The translations under genes and the position numbers were made by a program. A stretch of DNA of 34,666 nt from an uncultured Pelagibacteraceae bacterium (GTDB lineage Bacteria > Pseudomonadota > Alphaproteobacteria > Pelagibacterales > Pelagibacteraceae), in contig CACOED010000004.1 in NCBI GenBank assembly GCA_902626245.1, positions 1-34,666 on the forward strand. The letters are read 5' to 3'. The notes under the pieces are model-generated. The model searched no databases and was not told the DNA's origin. It worked only from the letters and a program-made list of their open reading frames with translations. Every line of letters starts with the position of its first letter. Position 1 is the first letter of the stretch. This document shows positions 8,976-17,533 of the stretch, one piece after another.

Positions 8976-11627
8976 ATGGAACATCTATTTTTATCTTTAC
9001 TTGTTTTAATTATGATAGTGGCATTAGCATCAGGGTTTCCAGTTGCTTTTGCTTTACCAGGCTCAGCTATTATTTCAATAGGTGCCGCAGCTTTCTTTGG
9101 CTATCTTTTTGAAGGAGATGTGGGTGCATATTATGCAACTGATGGTCCAATAGAGTGGTTAACAGCAGGGATTACAAATTTTAGGAGTAATTATTGGGAT
9201 GTAGAAACCGATACATTAATTGCGATACCTTTGTTTATTTTTATGGGAATAATGTTGCAAAAATCTAAAATTGCAGAAGATCTTTTGGTTACTATGGGAC
9301 AATTGTTTGGCCCTATTCCTGGAGGTTTAGGAATATCAGTAATATTCGTTGGAGCATTACTTGCTGCAACTACTGGAATAGTTGGAGCAACTGTTATTGC
9401 AATGGGGTTAATTTCATTACCTACTATGTTAAATAATAAATATGATAGAAGTCTTGCAAGTGGAATAGTTTGTTCATCTGGAACACTTGGACAAATAATT
9501 CCTCCATCAATTGTTTTAATTATTATTGCAGACCAATTAGCTAGTGCAGCAGATGTAGCAAATACCATGAGGCAGGCAGATTATAAATTAATAACAGGAG
9601 AGTTTAATATGCCTGGTGAATTTAGAGTAGGTTCTACAAGTGCTGGGGATATGTTTCTCGGAGCATTATTACCTGGATTAGTGTTAGTCGGTTTATATAT
9701 GCTCTATGTATTTGTATATGCAAGACTAAACCCTAAAGCAGCTCCACCCGTTCCATTTAAAGGTCAATTTGATTTTAAATTTTGGATGAAGGTTATTATG
9801 GTTATAATTCCACCACTTGCATTAATATTTGCAGTTCTTGGATCTATATTAATGGGTATCGCAACAGTAAACCAAGCTGGTTCTATTGGGGCGATAGGAG
9901 CGACTATAATGGCTGGATACCGTCTTCATCAAGGTAAAAAGGATGCATATTATCCATTAATAATATCTGTTGTTGCTTTAATCCCAATTTTTTTTATTTC
10001 AAATAATTATAATTTAAACATCAAGGCAATAGAAACTAGAAACCTTACTGCAATTTTTATAACAGGTTTTTTTACATTAATCTTTTTAGTTGGGATAATT
10101 TGGAGTTTTTGGAGATCTTATAAAGTTGATAACGTTTTAAAAGAAGTTGTTACTGAAACTTGCGTAACTACTTCGATGGTATTTATAATTTTATTGGGAG
10201 CAGCAATGTTAACTTCGGGCTTTAGGGCTTTTGGAGGTGAAGAATTAGTGAGAGATTTTTTACAAGATTTACCAGGTGGATTTTGGACACAGTTTATTGT
10301 TGTTATGGCAGTAATCTTTTTATTGGGGTTTTTCCTAGATTTTATAGAAATTGCTGTGGTTGTCGTCCCAATTATTGCGCCAATTTTATTGGCTGAGACA
10401 GGAGCTAACGTAAGTGCTATTTGGCTAGGAGTGATGATAGGAGTAAATTTACAAACTTCTTTCCTAACTCCCCCATTTGGTTTTGCATTATTTTACTTAA
10501 AAGGAGTAGCGCCAAAATTTATTACAACTTTAAATATTTGGAAAGGTGTTGTCCCTTTTATAGTGTTGCAATTAATAGGACTTGGAATTGTAGGTTTTTA
10601 TCCAAGTTTAGTTAATTATTTGCCTGCGAGAACATATTTAACCTCTCATGTAGCTCCTCCACCAATGAATCCTAAACTTCAACACTGTTTACAGGAATAT
10701 AAATTCGATATTTACAACAATGATGAGCAAAAAATCACAGCTGCTATAAAAAGTTTTGAGCAGTTGGTTCCTTACGACTTGCCAAACGACAAACTAGATA
10801 TTTTTGAGGAACATTTTGAAAATGCACTTGGTACTTTTGCACTGGTTAAAAAACTTCAAAAAACTGAGGAAAAATATAACTTATTTGCAGAAGATTATAG
10901 GGACCTTCATTTCAATGTAAGAAAAAAACAAAAAAAGATAAGAAAAATAGAAAACAAAATAGATAAACTTAAAGCTGAAATCAGAAATTTAGACAAAGAC
11001 AAGGTATCACAAAAAAATAAAATCGAACTGAAAATTGAGGATTATAAATTAGAAATTGATGAAATAAAAAAACAAATCCCTGAAAAATGGGCATCTAAAA
11101 ATAAAGAATTTGAAATTATTCAGAAAGCTAAAAATACACAAACAAAAAGATATAAAAAAAATGTAGACGAAGCATATGATAATTTAGATCAAATTGCTAT
11201 GTTCATAAAAGATTATGAAAATTTACAAAAACTTTCATCTGAAATTCAAGATTTAAAATATGAAATTAATAATAAAAACTATCAAAATTCAATTTTAATT
11301 ATAGATAGCCTATTTGAAAAACTAAGTGAAATTTCAGGTACTGAGGAATTTGCCAATAGATTAGATGACCTATATTCTTTAATTGATAGTGAAGAAATAG
11401 AAGAAAATAAAATTTCAGATGCAAGTTTAGAAGCATTTATTTTGTTTGATAAGGAAGTAAATTGGAGAAAAATTGCAGATAAAAATTTAATGCTGGAACT
11501 TGAAAAATATAACGACGTTATTAAAAATAATATCGGTTTAAGATTACAATCGCGTTTAACAAAAGAACAGGCTAAATTTATTGCAAGTTGTAATTCTATT
11601 CACCGTGATATATCTTTGAATTTCTAA
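8976..11627 (+). CDS. TRAP transporter large permease (DctM family) with C-terminal coiled-coil extension
   Basis: SGFPVAFALPGSA, IPLFIFMGIML, GQIIPPSI and LQTSFLTPPFGFALFYLKG motifs; hydrophilic Lys/Glu-rich heptad-like tail from about nt 10625. Confidence 0.92.
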   Translation: MEHLFLSLLVLIMIVALASGFPVAFALPGSAIISIGAAAFFGYLFEGDVGAYYATDGPIEWLTAGITNFRSNYWDVETDTLIAIPLFIFMGIMLQKSKIAEDLLVTMGQLFGPIPGGLGISVIFVGALLAATTGIVGATVIAMGLISLPTMLNNKYDRSLASGIVCSSGTLGQIIPPSIVLIIIADQLASAADVANTMRQADYKLITGEFNMPGEFRVGSTSAGDMFLGALLPGLVLVGLYMLYVFVYARLNPKAAPPVPFKGQFDFKFWMKVIMVIIPPLALIFAVLGSILMGIATVNQAGSIGAIGATIMAGYRLHQGKKDAYYPLIISVVALIPIFFISNNYNLNIKAIETRNLTAIFITGFFTLIFLVGIIWSFWRSYKVDNVLKEVVTETCVTTSMVFIILLGAAMLTSGFRAFGGEELVRDFLQDLPGGFWTQFIVVMAVIFLLGFFLDFIEIAVVVVPIIAPILLAETGANVSAIWLGVMIGVNLQTSFLTPPFGFALFYLKGVAPKFITTLNIWKGVVPFIVLQLIGLGIVGFYPSLVNYLPARTYLTSHVAPPPMNPKLQHCLQEYKFDIYNNDEQKITAAIKSFEQLVPYDLPNDKLDIFEEHFENALGTFALVKKLQKTEEKYNLFAEDYRDLHFNVRKKQKKIRKIENKIDKLKAEIRNLDKDKVSQKNKIELKIEDYKLEIDEIKKQIPEKWASKNKEFEIIQKAKNTQTKRYKKNVDEAYDNLDQIAMFIKDYENLQKLSSEIQDLKYEINNKNYQNSILIIDSLFEKLSEISGTEEFANRLDDLYSLIDSEEIEENKISDASLEAFILFDKEVNWRKIADKNLMLELEKYNDVIKNNIGLRLQSRLTKEQAKFIASCNSIHRDISLNF

Positions 11628-11636
11628 TTTAAAAAA

Positions 11637-12851
11637 ATGGAAAAAAATATTTTGCCGATTAAAAAAGCGGCACTTATATTTTTTGTATTTGCTTGTGGAT
11701 ATTTTATATCTGCACTTTTAAGGGCAATTACTGCAACTTTATCACCTTTATTAACTTCAGAATTTAATTTAACCGCTGGTGATTTAGGATTATTGGCTGG
11801 TGGTTATTTTTTAGGATTTGCGTCTATGCAAATTCCACTTGGATATTTGCTTGATAAACATGGACCTAAAAAAGTTGTTTCATCATTTTTATTAATTGCA
11901 ATTATTGGAACAATTGCTTTTGCTTTAGCACAAAGTTTTTCAGGTTTACTTATATCAAGAATTTTGATTGGAGTTGGTGTCAGTGCATGTTTAATGGGAC
12001 CTTTAACTGGTTATAGAATTTGGTTTGCAGATGAATATCAACAAAGAGCTAATGCTTGGATGTTAATGGTGCTTTCAATGGGTTTTGTTTTTTCAACATT
12101 GCCAGTTCAAATTTTATTACCAGTTATTGGTTGGAGATGGATATTTGGATCTGTGGCTATTGTAATACTTCTTATTATAATTTTAACATTACTGTTTATT
12201 CCTTCATGGAAAAGTGAAGATAGCAAAGATGGAGAGAACGCAGGATCTTTATCAGATGTTTGGAAAAATAAGTTTTTTAGAAGTACAATTCCTCTTGGTT
12301 TATTTAATTATGGAGGAATGGTTGCAATTCAAACTTTATGGGCTGGACCATGGATGGTTAGAGTCACTGGATATACACCATTAGAAAGCGCAACAGGACT
12401 CTTTTGGATAAATATAACAATGTTGATTGCCTTTTTTGTTTTTGGATATATTTTACCTAAAATTACAAAACTTGGCCTAGAGTCGATGAGTTTAATGAAG
12501 TTTGGACTACCAATTAGCTATTTATCATTACTTGTAATAATTATTTCAGGAGAAAATGCAGGTGCATTACATTTTACTATATATATACTTACGTCAATTG
12601 TACTAACTCTTACCCAGCCTGCTGTGGCCTTATCTTTTCCAACAAGTCTAGCAGGAAAATCGCTTACATCATTTAATTTACTTATTTTTGTAGGTACTTT
12701 TTTAATGCAATGGGGAATTGGTTTAGTAATTGATTTGTCTCAATTTTTAGGAAAAGGAGAAATTCAAAGTTTTCAAATATCCTTTCTAGTATATTTATTA
12801 ATTTGTATTTTAAGTTATTCATATTTTATTATGAAAAATAAAAATGAATAA
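11637..12851 (+). CDS. MFS transporter
   Basis: About 12 hydrophobic segments; GYLLDKHGPKKVV cytoplasmic-loop motif. Confidence 0.85.
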   Translation: MEKNILPIKKAALIFFVFACGYFISALLRAITATLSPLLTSEFNLTAGDLGLLAGGYFLGFASMQIPLGYLLDKHGPKKVVSSFLLIAIIGTIAFALAQSFSGLLISRILIGVGVSACLMGPLTGYRIWFADEYQQRANAWMLMVLSMGFVFSTLPVQILLPVIGWRWIFGSVAIVILLIIILTLLFIPSWKSEDSKDGENAGSLSDVWKNKFFRSTIPLGLFNYGGMVAIQTLWAGPWMVRVTGYTPLESATGLFWINITMLIAFFVFGYILPKITKLGLESMSLMKFGLPISYLSLLVIIISGENAGALHFTIYILTSIVLTLTQPAVALSFPTSLAGKSLTSFNLLIFVGTFLMQWGIGLVIDLSQFLGKGEIQSFQISFLVYLLICILSYSYFIMKNKNE

Positions 12852-13659
12852 AAAAAAAATGTATATTTTGTCTATAGTTGGTTTAGCAGTTTTAATTTAC
12901 TTAATTATTTCATTGATATTATATTCTTCTCAAAGAAGCCTATTATATCATCCTACAGAAAATAATTATTCTGGAGATATGCTTACGGTTTCAATAGAAA
13001 AAATTAAAATTAAAAATGATGATAATATAGAACTACTATCTTGGTACCATGAAAAAAATATTGAAAAGTATAAAACTATTCTCTTTTTACATGGTAATGC
13101 GGGATCTTTAGAAAATAGAATACACAAAATTAATCATTTTAATGAAATGGACGTAAATTTTTTAATTATTTCTTGGAGAGGTTTTAGTGGTAATAAAGGT
13201 AAACCAACTGAAAATGGCCTTTATATAGACGCAAAGAGTGGGGTTGATTGGTTAAAGAATAAAGGAATTGATGAAAAAAATATTATTATTTATGGAGAGT
13301 CGTTAGGCACAGGCGTAGCCACTGAAATTGCACAAAAAAATAATTTTGCCGGAGTAATTTTAGAATCACCATTCACTTCGATGATAGCAGCTGCTAAATC
13401 TAAGTATCCAATGTTTCCTATCAAATTGCTTCTTAAAGATAAATATGAAAGCGATAAAAAAATTAAAAATATAAAATCTCCCATTTTAATTATGCACGGT
13501 GAAGTAGATAAAATAGTTCCATTTTGGATGGGAAAAAAATTATATGAGTTAGCAAATCAACCCAAGTATTCATATTTTCCTAAATATGACGATCATATGA
13601 TGGAATTTAATAAAGACTTAATTAACTCAATCAATTTGTTTATTAAAAGTTTAAATTAA
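12844..13659 (+). CDS. Membrane-anchored alpha/beta hydrolase (BEM46-like)
   Basis: N-terminal TM; LFLHGNAGSLENR, ISWRGFSGNKGKPTENG, IYGESLGTGVA nucleophile elbow, MHGEVDKIVPF and a late His. Confidence 0.85.
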   Translation: MNKKKMYILSIVGLAVLIYLIISLILYSSQRSLLYHPTENNYSGDMLTVSIEKIKIKNDDNIELLSWYHEKNIEKYKTILFLHGNAGSLENRIHKINHFNEMDVNFLIISWRGFSGNKGKPTENGLYIDAKSGVDWLKNKGIDEKNIIIYGESLGTGVATEIAQKNNFAGVILESPFTSMIAAAKSKYPMFPIKLLLKDKYESDKKIKNIKSPILIMHGEVDKIVPFWMGKKLYELANQPKYSYFPKYDDHMMEFNKDLINSINLFIKSLN

Positions 13660-13674
13660 GACACAATCTCAACA

Positions 13675-13722
13675 AATAGTTTTCTCAATTAATTAATAAA
13701 AAATTTGTGTGAGAAAACTATT
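13675..13722 (+). repeat. 13-bp perfect inverted repeat followed by a T-tract; possible terminator or attenuator over the next start codon
   Basis: AATAGTTTTCTCA (13675-13687) / TGAGAAAACTATT (13710-13722), then aaTTTTTTT; 22-nt loop. Confidence 0.6.
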
Positions 13723-14269
13723 AATTTTTTTATTTATTTTTTTAATAAGCAAAATTTCTTTTGCTGAACCTAATAATTTAGAAAAAGAAGATTTTTTTTA
13801 TATAGGAACAATGCAATCTTATAATAATGATTTTACACTTTACTTTAAAACCAGAAGTAAAGCTGTACTAGCTAGAGGTGAAGAGTTTAACTATATTACT
13901 GATTATCCACAAGATTTATACATTTATAATAATCATACTAAAAGTGACGAATCGTTAATTTCTTATGATTGGTTTCCCTCAAAAGCAAAACAAATTATAG
14001 AAAATTATGATTTTCCAGTATTTCCAGAAGATTTTGCGTATTATTTATTAAAAGATAATAATACTTTAATAATGGTAAGCGCCATTAAAAATATTAATGC
14101 TAATCTAGTTTTTGATATCTCTGAAAGAGATTTAAAAATGTACGATAAAAAAAATAGACTAGAGTTTATTATTTCATCAGTTGCAAAGAAATGTGGCTAT
14201 TTAAGTTTGGAAGATAAATATAATTGTAATTATTATAAACCTTTAATTTCAAACAATTTAATTAATTAG
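13709..14269 (+). CDS. Exported hypothetical protein (GTG start)
   Basis: Signal peptide MRKLLIFLFIFLISKISFAEP; no recognised family. Confidence 0.65.
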   Translation: MRKLLIFLFIFLISKISFAEPNNLEKEDFFYIGTMQSYNNDFTLYFKTRSKAVLARGEEFNYITDYPQDLYIYNNHTKSDESLISYDWFPSKAKQIIENYDFPVFPEDFAYYLLKDNNTLIMVSAIKNINANLVFDISERDLKMYDKKNRLEFIISSVAKKCGYLSLEDKYNCNYYKPLISNNLIN

Positions 14270-15179
14270 TTGTAATAAAAGCTTCCGCAAATTGATCTGC
14301 TTTAAAAATTTGTAAATCATCTTCTTTTTCTCCTAAACCTAAAGCAACAATTGGCAATTTGTATTTTTTAGCAATTGCTATTAAAATACCACCTTTTGCA
14401 GTTCCATCTAGTTTAGTCATAATTAATCCTGTAATTGGAATTATCTTATTAAATTCTTCAACTTGATTTATTACATTTTGTCCAGAAGTTGCATCTAAAA
14501 CTAGTAAAACTTCGTGGGGAGCATTCGGATCAATTTTTTTTGTTACATTTGCAATTTTTTTATATTCTTCCATTAAATTTTTTTTATTTTGCAATCTTCC
14601 TGCTGTATCTATTAAGACATGTGTAAATTGATTTTTTAATGCTTCATCAACTGCTTTATATGCAACAGATGCAGGGTCAGAACCCTGTGAAGATTTGATG
14701 ATTTCTACATCTATTTTTTTTGCCCAATTTTCTAATTGCTCTATTGCTGCAGCTCTAAAAGTATCTGATGCTGAAAAAATAACTTTGTTATTGTTAGATT
14801 TTAATATTTTACCCATTTTTCCTATTGTAGTTGTTTTTCCAACTCCATTAACTCCCGAAACAAGAATAGCATTTAAATTATTTGCATTTTTAAAAAAATT
14901 TTCATTTTCTAACGGAGACATTAAATCAATTATATAATTTTTAAGAATTAAATTAATTTCATCAACTTTATTTTTGTTTGGATCAATTTTATTTTTAGCA
15001 ATTATATTTCTAATTTCTTCAGATGCTGCAACACCTACATCAGATTGAATTAAAAAATCTTCAATTTCATTTAGCGTCTTATCATCTATTTCTTTTTTTA
15101 CAATTATTTCTTTAAGACCAGATGTAAAAGCGGAAGCACTTTTTTTAAAACCTAATTTAAATTTATCAAATAAACCCAT
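14262..15179 (-). CDS. ftsY: Signal recognition particle receptor FtsY
   Basis: GVNGVGKTTTIGKMG, SASDTFRAAAIEQLENWA, DTAGRLQNKKNLMEE, TKLDGTAKGG motifs; MGLFDKFKLGFKKS amphipathic N-terminus. Confidence 0.96.
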   Translation of the reverse strand: MGLFDKFKLGFKKSASAFTSGLKEIIVKKEIDDKTLNEIEDFLIQSDVGVAASEEIRNIIAKNKIDPNKNKVDEINLILKNYIIDLMSPLENENFFKNANNLNAILVSGVNGVGKTTTIGKMGKILKSNNNKVIFSASDTFRAAAIEQLENWAKKIDVEIIKSSQGSDPASVAYKAVDEALKNQFTHVLIDTAGRLQNKKNLMEEYKKIANVTKKIDPNAPHEVLLVLDATSGQNVINQVEEFNKIIPITGLIMTKLDGTAKGGILIAIAKKYKLPIVALGLGEKEDDLQIFKADQFAEAFITTN

Positions 15180-16003
15180 TAAATTTTTAATGTTATTTCT
15201 TTAATATCAGATACAGGCCCAGTCATATATACATGACAATCACCCATATCAGAAAAAATCTCCAGAGCTCCCTCTTTAAAATGAACATTGCAAATTCTTT
15301 CCGTTAATCCATTTAGATACCCAACTACTACAGTTGCACACGCAGCTGTTCCACAAGCTTTAGTTTTACCTGCTCCTCTTTCCCAAACATTTACTTTTAT
15401 ATTTTTAAAATCATCTGCTACCTCTGCAAAAGTTACATTTATTCTTTCAGGGAAATAATGATGGTTTTCAATTTTAGGTCCAATTTTTTCAATATCTACT
15501 TTTTCACAATCTTTAACAAAAAAAACTATATGCGGATTTCCTACATTTACACAGTAACCAAGTCCATATTCTTTTTCTAAAAAATCTATCGAAACTTTCC
15601 TTGGATCCAATCCCTCTATAAGTGGTATATCTTTCCATCCTTTGAACTTTGTAAAACCCATATTTATTTTCACCATTTTTTCACTTAAAATTTCTGCTTC
15701 TAGAATTCTTTTGTCTGCTTCCAATTTTATTTTTTTTTGATTATTTTCTTTTGAGATTAAATAAGCAATACATCTACTTCCATTCCCACATGCACCTACC
15801 TCAATACCATCAGGATTATAAATTTTAATTGGAAAAACATCATTGACCTTTTTTTCAATAAATATTATTTGATCAAACCCAACATTGTTTCTATTGCCTA
15901 TTTTTATTATTTGTTCTTTAGAGAGATTTACATCATCTTCTCTTCTGTCAATAATTACAAAGTCATTTCCTAGACCATCCATTTTAAAAGCTTTGAATTC
16001 CAT
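15179..16003 (-). CDS. dapF: Diaminopimelate epimerase
   Basis: KMDGLGNDFVIID, ACGNGSRCIA, GNPHIVFF, KACGTAACA catalytic motifs. Confidence 0.97.
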   Translation of the reverse strand: MEFKAFKMDGLGNDFVIIDRREDDVNLSKEQIIKIGNRNNVGFDQIIFIEKKVNDVFPIKIYNPDGIEVGACGNGSRCIAYLISKENNQKKIKLEADKRILEAEILSEKMVKINMGFTKFKGWKDIPLIEGLDPRKVSIDFLEKEYGLGYCVNVGNPHIVFFVKDCEKVDIEKIGPKIENHHYFPERINVTFAEVADDFKNIKVNVWERGAGKTKACGTAACATVVVGYLNGLTERICNVHFKEGALEIFSDMGDCHVYMTGPVSDIKEITLKI

Positions 16004-16025
16004 ATAACAATACTTAACTTATTTA

Positions 16026-16051
16026 TTGACTTTTTGAACCTCTATTATAAT
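16026..16051 (+). promoter_or_regulatory. Candidate sigma70-like promoter for the ffh leader RNA and operon
   Basis: TTGACT (16026-16031) and TATAAT (16046-16051); the 14-nt spacer is short, so the -35 assignment is uncertain. Confidence 0.5.
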
Positions 16052-16055
16052 TTAT

Positions 16056-16145
16056 CGCAGTTTCCGCAAAATTAGCAATTTGCGGTGTCTTTGGTAACAA
16101 AGAGATCGACACCAGTCTGCGAGGGTTCGCCCACTGGTGCGATAG
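16056..16145 (+). ncRNA. Structured leader RNA upstream of ffh, likely the Pelagibacter ffh RNA motif (candidate cis-regulatory element)
   Basis: Hairpins CCGCAAA...TTTGCGG; TCTTTG-GTAA-CAAAGA (GNRA loop); ATCG-a-CACCAGT-ct-GCGA-gggt-TCGC-cc-ACTGGTG-CGAT. Locally GC-rich in an AT-rich genome, directly 5' of ffh. Confidence 0.8.
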
Positions 16146-16160
16146 TTGCTGGATGAAAAT

Positions 16161-17519
16161 ATGTTTGAAAATTTGACAAATAAATTTGAAGAAGTTTTTT
16201 CTTCACTAAAAAAAGCACCATCACTTGATGAAAAGCAAGTTGATGAGGGACTTAGAGGTATAAGGCAAGCTTTATTAGAAGCTGATGTAACATTAGATGT
16301 TGCCAAACAATTTATTGAAAATGTTAAACCAAAAGCCTTAGGTCAAGAAATAATTAGATCTACTTCACCAGGACAAATGGTGGTTAAAATAGTTTATGAT
16401 GAATTAGTAAAATTACTTGGTGAAAAAAATGAAGATATAAATTTAAACGCAGTCCCACCTGTGCCAATGATGTTGGTAGGACTTCAGGGTTCAGGAAAAA
16501 CAACTACAACAGCAAAATTAGCAAAATTTTTAGAAAAAAATAAGAAAAAGAAAATTATGATGGTTAGTCTTGACGTTTATAGACCGGCTGCCCAAGAACA
16601 ACTTAAAGCCCTAGGTGAACAAAATAATATTTTAACATTACCAATTATCGAAGGACAACTGCCAGCAGATATTTGTAGAAGAGCAATTAGTGCAGCCAAT
16701 CTTAATGGAGCAGAAATAATTTTATTTGATACCGCAGGAAGAACTCAAATCGATCTTCAAATGATGAGTGAAATAAAACAAATAGAAAGTATAATTAAAC
16801 CAACAGAAACATTTCTTGTTGCAGATTCTTTAACAGGACAAGTTGCCGCTGAAGTAGCAAAAGAATTTAAAAATACTGTAAATCTTACAGGCATTATTTT
16901 AACAAGAGCAGATGGAGATGCCAGAGGAGGAGCTGCGGTAAGTATGAAATATGTTTCAAATGTTCCTATTAAATTTTTAGGTATTGGAGAAAAAGTTGAA
17001 AATTTAGAAACTTTTCACCCAGATAGAATTGCAAATAGAATTCTCGGCATGGGAGATATTGTTTCTCTTGTAGAAAAAGCATCTCAAGATCTAAGCGAAG
17101 AAAATTTAAAGAAAACAGAAGAAAATTTAAAAAAAGGTAATTTTTCTATGGAAGATTATTTAAATCAATTAAGACAAATGAAAAAGATGGGTGGAATTGA
17201 AGGTGTTATGTCCTTTCTTCCTGGAGTTTCAAAAATAAAATCTCAAATGGACCAAGCTGGAATTGATGAATCAATTATTTCTCAGAATGAAGCAATAATT
17301 TTGTCAATGACAAAAAAAGAACGGGAAAACCCAAAAATTATTGATGGTTCTAGAAGAAAAAGAATTGCTAATGGCTCTGGAACAGATGTAGCCACTATCA
17401 ATAAATTGTTAAAGCAATTTAAAATGATGTCTGAAATGATGAAAAAGATGTCAAAAGGAAACTTGAAAGGTATGACAGACAAAGGAATACCTCCAGAGCT
17501 TTTTAATCAACTAAAATAA
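16161..17519 (+). CDS. ffh: Signal recognition particle protein Ffh
   Basis: MFENLTNKFEEVF start (the ORF-track TTG start at 16146 is probably too early); GLQGSGKTTTTAKLA, DTAGRTQ, Met-rich M domain. Confidence 0.96.
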   Translation: MFENLTNKFEEVFSSLKKAPSLDEKQVDEGLRGIRQALLEADVTLDVAKQFIENVKPKALGQEIIRSTSPGQMVVKIVYDELVKLLGEKNEDINLNAVPPVPMMLVGLQGSGKTTTTAKLAKFLEKNKKKKIMMVSLDVYRPAAQEQLKALGEQNNILTLPIIEGQLPADICRRAISAANLNGAEIILFDTAGRTQIDLQMMSEIKQIESIIKPTETFLVADSLTGQVAAEVAKEFKNTVNLTGIILTRADGDARGGAAVSMKYVSNVPIKFLGIGEKVENLETFHPDRIANRILGMGDIVSLVEKASQDLSEENLKKTEENLKKGNFSMEDYLNQLRQMKKMGGIEGVMSFLPGVSKIKSQMDQAGIDESIISQNEAIILSMTKKERENPKIIDGSRRKRIANGSGTDVATINKLLKQFKMMSEMMKKMSKGNLKGMTDKGIPPELFNQLK

Positions 17520-17533
17520 TAAAAGGAGAGTGA

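Noticed and set aside
9191-9568. Minus-strand 125 aa ORF
   Set aside because: Antisense shadow of the DctM membrane domain
10421-10615. Plus-strand 64 aa ORF
   Set aside because: Alternative frame inside DctM; no start context or conserved motif
16056-16145. Possible 4.5S SRP RNA or tRNA-like gene (GGGTTCG motif)
   Set aside because: No GGAAG...GGAAGCAGC-type SRP apical loop, no acceptor stem or anticodon arm; a cis-regulatory leader fits better
16146-16160. TTG start for ffh proposed by the ORF track
   Set aside because: Adjoins the 3' edge of the hairpin; ATG at 16161 gives the typical MFENLT start of Ffh
16052-16306. Minus-strand 84 aa ORF across the ffh leader
   Set aside because: Overlaps the structured RNA and the ffh 5' end; no plausible product
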